Assembly (NCBI GenBank): GCA_000611775.1
Contig: KK106981.1
Span: forward strand, 4,962,927-5,026,926
DNA length: 64,000 nucleotides
Source: Umbilicaria muhlenbergii
Taxonomy: Eukaryota; Ascomycota; Lecanoromycetes; Umbilicariales; Umbilicariaceae
Reading direction: 5' to 3'
Shown here: positions 60,201 through 64,000 of the stretch, piece after piece
Layout of the letters: each line of letters opens with the position of its first letter
Position numbering within the stretch: position 1 is the stretch's first letter
Notes under the pieces: model-generated
What the model saw: only the letters and a program-made list of their open reading frames with translations
Databases searched by the model: none
What the model was told of the DNA's origin: nothing
Program-made: the position numbers and the translations under genes

Positions 60201-60251
60201 GATTATATAGCTTCAAAAGATTATGAAGGTGTGGTTACCCAAGCAAAATAG
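57240..60251 (+). CDS. VPS35: retromer subunit VPS35
   Basis: Seven exons (57240-57391, 57466-58103, 58163-58715, 58768-58790, 58839-59836, 59893-60039, 60090-60251) with introns of 48-74 bp give 890 residues. The fourth exon has only 23 nt. The N-terminal [20 protein letters not shown] and the PRLYLM motif at 110-115, which binds Vps26, are intact. The middle has the long helical solenoid ([15 protein letters not shown]), then an acidic, low-complexity insert (about 360-440). The C-terminal half has RTYPTRR-like [18 protein letters not shown] and SHLWWAVEI, which packs against Vps29. Vps35 is the scaffold of the endosome-to-Golgi retromer. The exon 2-3 junction keeps [13 protein letters not shown], the conserved reading. 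Confidence 0.95.
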
Positions 60252-60670
60252 CAAGCCGTTTTGTTCCTGATAAAGGAGCCTATGGTCGGTCGATGACTCT
60301 GTACATACTGGCGGGGATTAGGGATTGGTGTTATTGAAGGAGCCCCTGTCGCCGCATTTGGTACAGTCCCGGGGAGAAAGAACCAAGTACTGCTCGTTCG
60401 GGTCACCTGATTTCCATTGTCTAGTGTTGAGGAATACACGAGCGGCTATTTTTATTCCGTTCATGTGATGGCCAGATCTATCGTTCTTCTAATCATAAGC
60501 TTAACACCTTAGCCCAGATTTACTGTTACCAAAACGTTCCGATGGCTGACAGCGTGAGACAGTGGTGACTTGCGTATGTAGGCTAAGTGTTGAGCATCAT
60601 TCTCAAGAACAGTCGCTATGAGTTCGCAGAGAGTTCGCAGCTCACGAACCGGCTTCAGGGCAGACTGCCA
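60252..60670. other. convergent intergenic region
   Basis: About 420 bp between the 3' ends of VPS35 and the SidJ-like gene. Nothing recognisable. Confidence 0.5.
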
Positions 60671-61720
60671 TCACAGATTGGACTTACCATCGCCTCCCTG
60701 CAATGTCTCCATTTGCAGCTTCCCGATTTCCACCCGCTGCGTAAACCCTACCACGCGGGTGAGCAAGTCTTGAACGCTGTCCTCCGAGGTCCGTCCCTCC
60801 ACGGACTTTGCTACGTTGTGCGTAGCACCTCTCACTACGCCGGATGCCTCGTCCACCACGCCTCCGCCCTCCCTGATGAATCTTTCCCACTTCGCAACCA
60901 GTTTCTCTTTATCCACGAAACCTGGAACATGTTCATCCGCTCCACTGAAAGTAAAGCAAATGGGCACACCCATCGCACCTATCTTACCAAATGTTCCCTT
61001 GAGTCGTTCATCGCTAAAGTCAGAGCTGAAGTAGTCATCTTCGCCATCATGTTCCGGTCCAGGACTGGTCAGACTCAACCAGCGTCGCGCGGAAATCGGC
61101 GTCCGTGGGAACATTTCTGTTACACGACTCGGTACTATGTCTTCCCCTCTGCCATCTTCCACATAAGCCTGCGCAACCTTGACACCGGAATCATACGTTT
61201 CTTGGTTAAGCATCATAAGCATGCCTTCGCGATCACTGACGGAGGCCTGCATAACGGCGCCATCGATCTTTGGTCTTGCGTCAAAGCCCGGAGATAGCAG
61301 ATAGTGCATGACATCTTGACAGCCCGTTGAGTGGCCCATCAAGATAACTTTCGCACCGGGACGTATGCGCCGGAAGTAAGCAATGCATTGCGCGATCTCA
61401 GAGACGTCGAGGCCTAGAGAAGAGGTGCCCCAGCCATTGTATGAAGAGCTCAGTAGAGGCTGAACAAGGGAATAGCTCGCAGGAAGGGACTGGGCGAGAA
61501 TAGTGGAATAGGGGACCGTCAGGAGGCCGTCACCAAGGCCCGGAACGAAGAGGAGGATGTTGAGGGGTTTGATGGAGGGGTGCGGGGCTCGAGTGTGCTC
61601 GAATGCTACCAGGCGGTTTGACTGGGAGATGTTTAGGAAGTGATTATGCAGTAAGAGACCATGACTGTGGCTTACATATTGATGGAGTACGCCCGGCTTC
61701 TGGAGGGGCTCAGGATTCAT
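60671..61720 (-). CDS. SidJ-like alpha/beta hydrolase (DUF1749)
   Basis: Two exons, 61720-61676 and 61621-60671, give 331 residues. The 54-bp intron (GTAAGC donor, CTAAAC branch, CCCAG acceptor) is a multiple of three without a stop; splicing yields LHQYSNRLVAFEH as in the family. The fold is alpha/beta hydrolase: ILLFVPGLGDGLLTVPY (oxyanion region), nucleophile elbow GHSTGCQDVMHYLL with Ser113, acid D244 in GADEHVPG, and His283 in GATHNVA. DUF1749 (PF08538) includes Aspergillus SidJ, an esterase for siderophore breakdown. No siderophore genes are nearby, so its substrate is open. The start is the first true ATG; the last few residues may be affected by a GTAAGT at the end (after GGDG). Confidence 0.85.
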   Translation of the reverse strand: MNPEPLQKPGVLHQYVSHSHGLLLHNHFLNISQSNRLVAFEHTRAPHPSIKPLNILLFVPGLGDGLLTVPYSTILAQSLPASYSLVQPLLSSSYNGWGTSSLGLDVSEIAQCIAYFRRIRPGAKVILMGHSTGCQDVMHYLLSPGFDARPKIDGAVMQASVSDREGMLMMLNQETYDSGVKVAQAYVEDGRGEDIVPSRVTEMFPRTPISARRWLSLTSPGPEHDGEDDYFSSDFSDERLKGTFGKIGAMGVPICFTFSGADEHVPGFVDKEKLVAKWERFIREGGGVVDEASGVVRGATHNVAKSVEGRTSEDSVQDLLTRVVGFTQRVEIGKLQMETLQGGDGKSNL

Positions 61721-61971
61721 GGTCTGGCCAGACTGGATGTTTGGCAATCCGTTGCTCCATAGGCCAAGGTGGGAGGCGCGGACAGATAGGATGGAAGATA
61801 AGATAAGATACACCCATCGCTGCAACGCTTAACGCACGGCCTCTCCACGTTGGTGGGATCGCCCTACTGGAACTTGGTACTTATCTCGAACCATCAGCCG
61901 AGCCTCCTACCCCCTCCCAACAGCGTTCCCGGTCGCGTCGAAAAGCCTGCAGCGCATCACTCGTTCTTTCC

Positions 61972-63494
61972 ATGGAGGTGATACCGCAGGATAGTGGATC
62001 GGCGTCAAAGAAGCATGGCAGACAAGGCTCCTACCCCCGGGGTGAGCCTGCCCTCTAGGAATCATAATGATCTTGGCATATGCTAACTTACCATAGCTTC
62101 TCTCCCAAGGCGGGCGACCAAGGGACCTTTAGATCTAGATGAGTAGGCCATTCCTCTAGGCTCTGGCACTGAGCAGCACATCTGATATCCCAGCCCGCTA
62201 GCTACATCGACACCCAGCATAACTCCAGAACCACCTAGGACACCTGTACGCACACTTCCAACGCCGACGCCGTCAACAGCAAACCTTCTGTCACCTGAAG
62301 CTGCTTTGGCCAGCATAGATCACCCAGCGAGAGACTTCAGCTACCTCCTTAGGCCGGAAATATACCATCCTCTGACACAGCTGGTGCGTTCAGCATTCTC
62401 CATTACCAAAGATATGTACTGAAGATCGCAACGCGCAGGAGATCCCCCCAGCCTTCCGCACCTCCTCCAAGCAACCGACTTCCTCCGCTCCGCTCCGCTC
62501 CCTTCTCTTGTCCGGCTACTTCCGCGCCGCCGCCATAGCCTCAGCCCAACAACTTACAACGTCCACATCTCCCACCAACCACGCCCAGATATTCTCTCTT
62601 CTCTACATCCGTCTTGCAACCCTAACGCTCATAAACGCCACCCCGCTTGCGGCGCAAGAAGTCAAAGTACTCGAAGATCTCAACTCCTCGTTTTATCGTG
62701 ACCCTATCAGCAACGCCCACGTCATACCATGGGAGCTACGCGTGCTAGCGGTGCGCTTGCAGGGCATTGGATATGGGGACCGACGGAGGGCTGTCATGGG
62801 TTACTATGAATTAGCGCGTGAGGCGAGGACTGAGGTGGCGAAGAGTACAGAAGAAGAGCGGCAGATGTGGAAGGGAAGATTGGAAGATTTGGGCATCAGG
62901 GTTGGGAATGCGCTGGTGGAGATGGGGGATCTGGAAGGGGCGGCCAGACATCTTGAGAGCTTACAGCTGAGAGGCGACAGTACGGATGGAGATGAGATGC
63001 TCCGGGAGAGGATCGTGCTCCTGTATCTGCGAATTGGTGATGTCGCTGCTGCGAAACGCTTTGTTGGTCAAGGAGAGTCAGAGAGCTCAACGAAAGTGCT
63101 GCAGCCGCTCCTGAGCATGGCGGAGGGAAGATACGAAGAGGCGGTTGAAGGATGGAAAGCGCTGCGTGAAGCTCCCTCGACGCCTAGCCCTGAGATGGTC
63201 ACGCAGAACTTGGCGGTCTGTCTACTCTACACTGGCAGGCTCGACGAGGTATGTGCCCCACGGCCCGGTTACGTAATTCCAACGCTCACGTGTATATGAC
63301 AGGCGCGGTCACTGTTAGAGAACTTGGTAGAAGAAGGCCATTCCTTCCATGCCCTGACGTTCAACCTTTCGACCATGTACGAATTGTGTACCGACAAGTC
63401 GAGGGCTTTGAAGACCGAGTTGACGGAGAAGGTGGCATCGCTCGAGATGAGCGATGTCGGGTGGGAGAAGACGAATGTCGACTTCAAGCTATGA
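61972..63494 (+). CDS. TRAPPC12-like TPR protein
   Basis: Five exons (61972-62041, 62097-62142, 62194-62383, 62439-63248, 63303-63494), introns 51-55 bp, give 435 residues. ATG 61972 is chosen because the later ATG at 62015 gives the wrong phase at the first splice. The N-terminal 110 residues are Pro/Ser/Thr-rich (RATKGPLDLDD near the front). Next is FSYLLRPEIYHPLTQLEIPPAFR, then a helical TPR array: QIFSLLYIRLATLTLIN, AQEVKVLEDLNSSFYRD, WELRVLAVRLQGIGY, GYYELAREAR, MGDLEGAARHLESL, RIGDVAAAKRFV, MAEGRYEEAVEGWKAL and NLSTMYELCTDKSRAL. This matches fungal TRAPPC12, a TRAPP tethering-complex subunit in ER-Golgi traffic. It shares a 251-bp divergent promoter with the SidJ-like gene. Confidence 0.9.
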
Positions 63495-63912
63495 GATGGA
63501 CATGAGAGGCCAGAGTAGATAGATAAGATTAGGTTCGTGTAGAGCTACCGATGGTCTACAAAGCCCGTTTTCTGAGGAGCACCTCGACAAGATCTAGACG
63601 AACGGGGTCGGCCATACTCCCGTGGCTGTATGCGTAAAACAATTAATTTCGTTGAATGCATCTAGACATCTATCCAACGGATAGAGGACATTGTGCAAGA
63701 TTGGGAGCTTTCAACAAGTCCCCCATTCAAGGGCATTTCCCGAACACGTCGACACGAACGAAGCCATCCTCAGGCCCAATGTGACGCTCGTATTCCACGC
63801 ACAAACGGTACGATCGCTCGATAAACGCCGGGGAAACAACAACCATCGTCATCATCATGACTTTTTACCCCTCAGCCGCCCCTGATTCGCGCCCTCTTCC
63901 CAGCCCGAGTCC
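63495..63912. other. convergent intergenic region
   Basis: About 420 bp after the TRAPPC12-like gene, up to the stop of the last, partial gene. Nothing recognisable. Confidence 0.45.
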
Positions 63913-64000
63913 TCAGACTCCATTAGTTTTCGCCTTCTTAGCCTGCGCCCCACCACCACTCCTCTCGAGCACGTCTCCCTCCCTCTTCTTCCCCTTGCCC
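63913..64000 (-). CDS. C-terminal end of a gene cut by the window
   Basis: Minus-strand frame ending at TGA 63913-63915. The visible tail, GKGKKREGDVLERSGGGAQA then KKAKTNGV, is Lys-rich and NLS-like, as in many nuclear or nucleolar proteins. Too short to identify. Confidence 0.35.
   Translation of the reverse strand, partial: GKGKKREGDVLERSGGGAQAKKAKTNGV

Overview
The window is fungal nuclear DNA, almost certainly from a filamentous ascomycete (Pezizomycotina). The gene-rich part carries short GT-AG introns, mostly 48-80 nt, with CTAAC/CTGAC-like branch sites, and proteins typical of that group: a DUF1765 protein, a SidJ-like esterase, a Ran1-type kinase, a PAQR receptor and a double-psi beta-barrel secreted protein. 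Codon and motif style suggests Eurotiomycetes or a neighbouring class, but the sequence alone does not settle this.

Positions 1 to about 10,950 form an AT-rich, gene-free repeat island. It holds the 3' end of one Ty3/Gypsy chromodomain element (plus strand) with a 291-bp LTR, a second Ty3/Gypsy relic on the opposite strand (gag to integrase, right to left), another copy of the same LTR at 9004-9294, and further relics including the tail of a LINE. All are old and heavily mutated. Most of the island (1-9300) is poor in CpG and very rich in TCA/TGA. The block around 10,180-10,900 is instead rich in TpA.

From about 10,950 the DNA becomes GC-balanced, and from 11,906 it is a normal housekeeping chromosome arm. 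In order: DUF1765 protein (-), ATP14 (-), TFIIB (+), M28 transferrin-receptor-like peptidase (-), secreted DPBB protein (+), DAP1-like haem protein (-), coiled-coil protein (+), TMA7 (-), PRP4 kinase (+), Ran1-like kinase (-), a Tc1/mariner element with perfect terminal repeats but a truncated transposase, a six-TM membrane protein (-), an SDR reductase (+), a DPM1 pseudogene (-), a CSN8/PSMD8/eIF3K-family protein (-), a PAQR receptor (+), a DUF7730-like protein (-), a Ser/Thr-rich secreted protein (+), VPS35 (+), a SidJ-like hydrolase (-), a TRAPPC12-like TPR protein (+), and the C-terminal end of one more gene cut by the window edge.

The genes do not form one pathway or a biosynthetic cluster. 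Themes present are gene expression (TFIIB, PRP4, TMA7), membrane traffic (VPS35, TRAPPC12, the Vps70/Tre-like peptidase), mitochondrial energy (ATP14) and cell surface (two secreted proteins). Exon boundaries were placed by eye from splice sites, branch sites and reading-frame continuity; all multi-exon models below keep frame. I found no convincing new system. The most interesting signals are the mutational signature of the repeat island, its nested LTR arrangement, the Tc1 element with unexplained internal sequence, and the DPM1 pseudogene.
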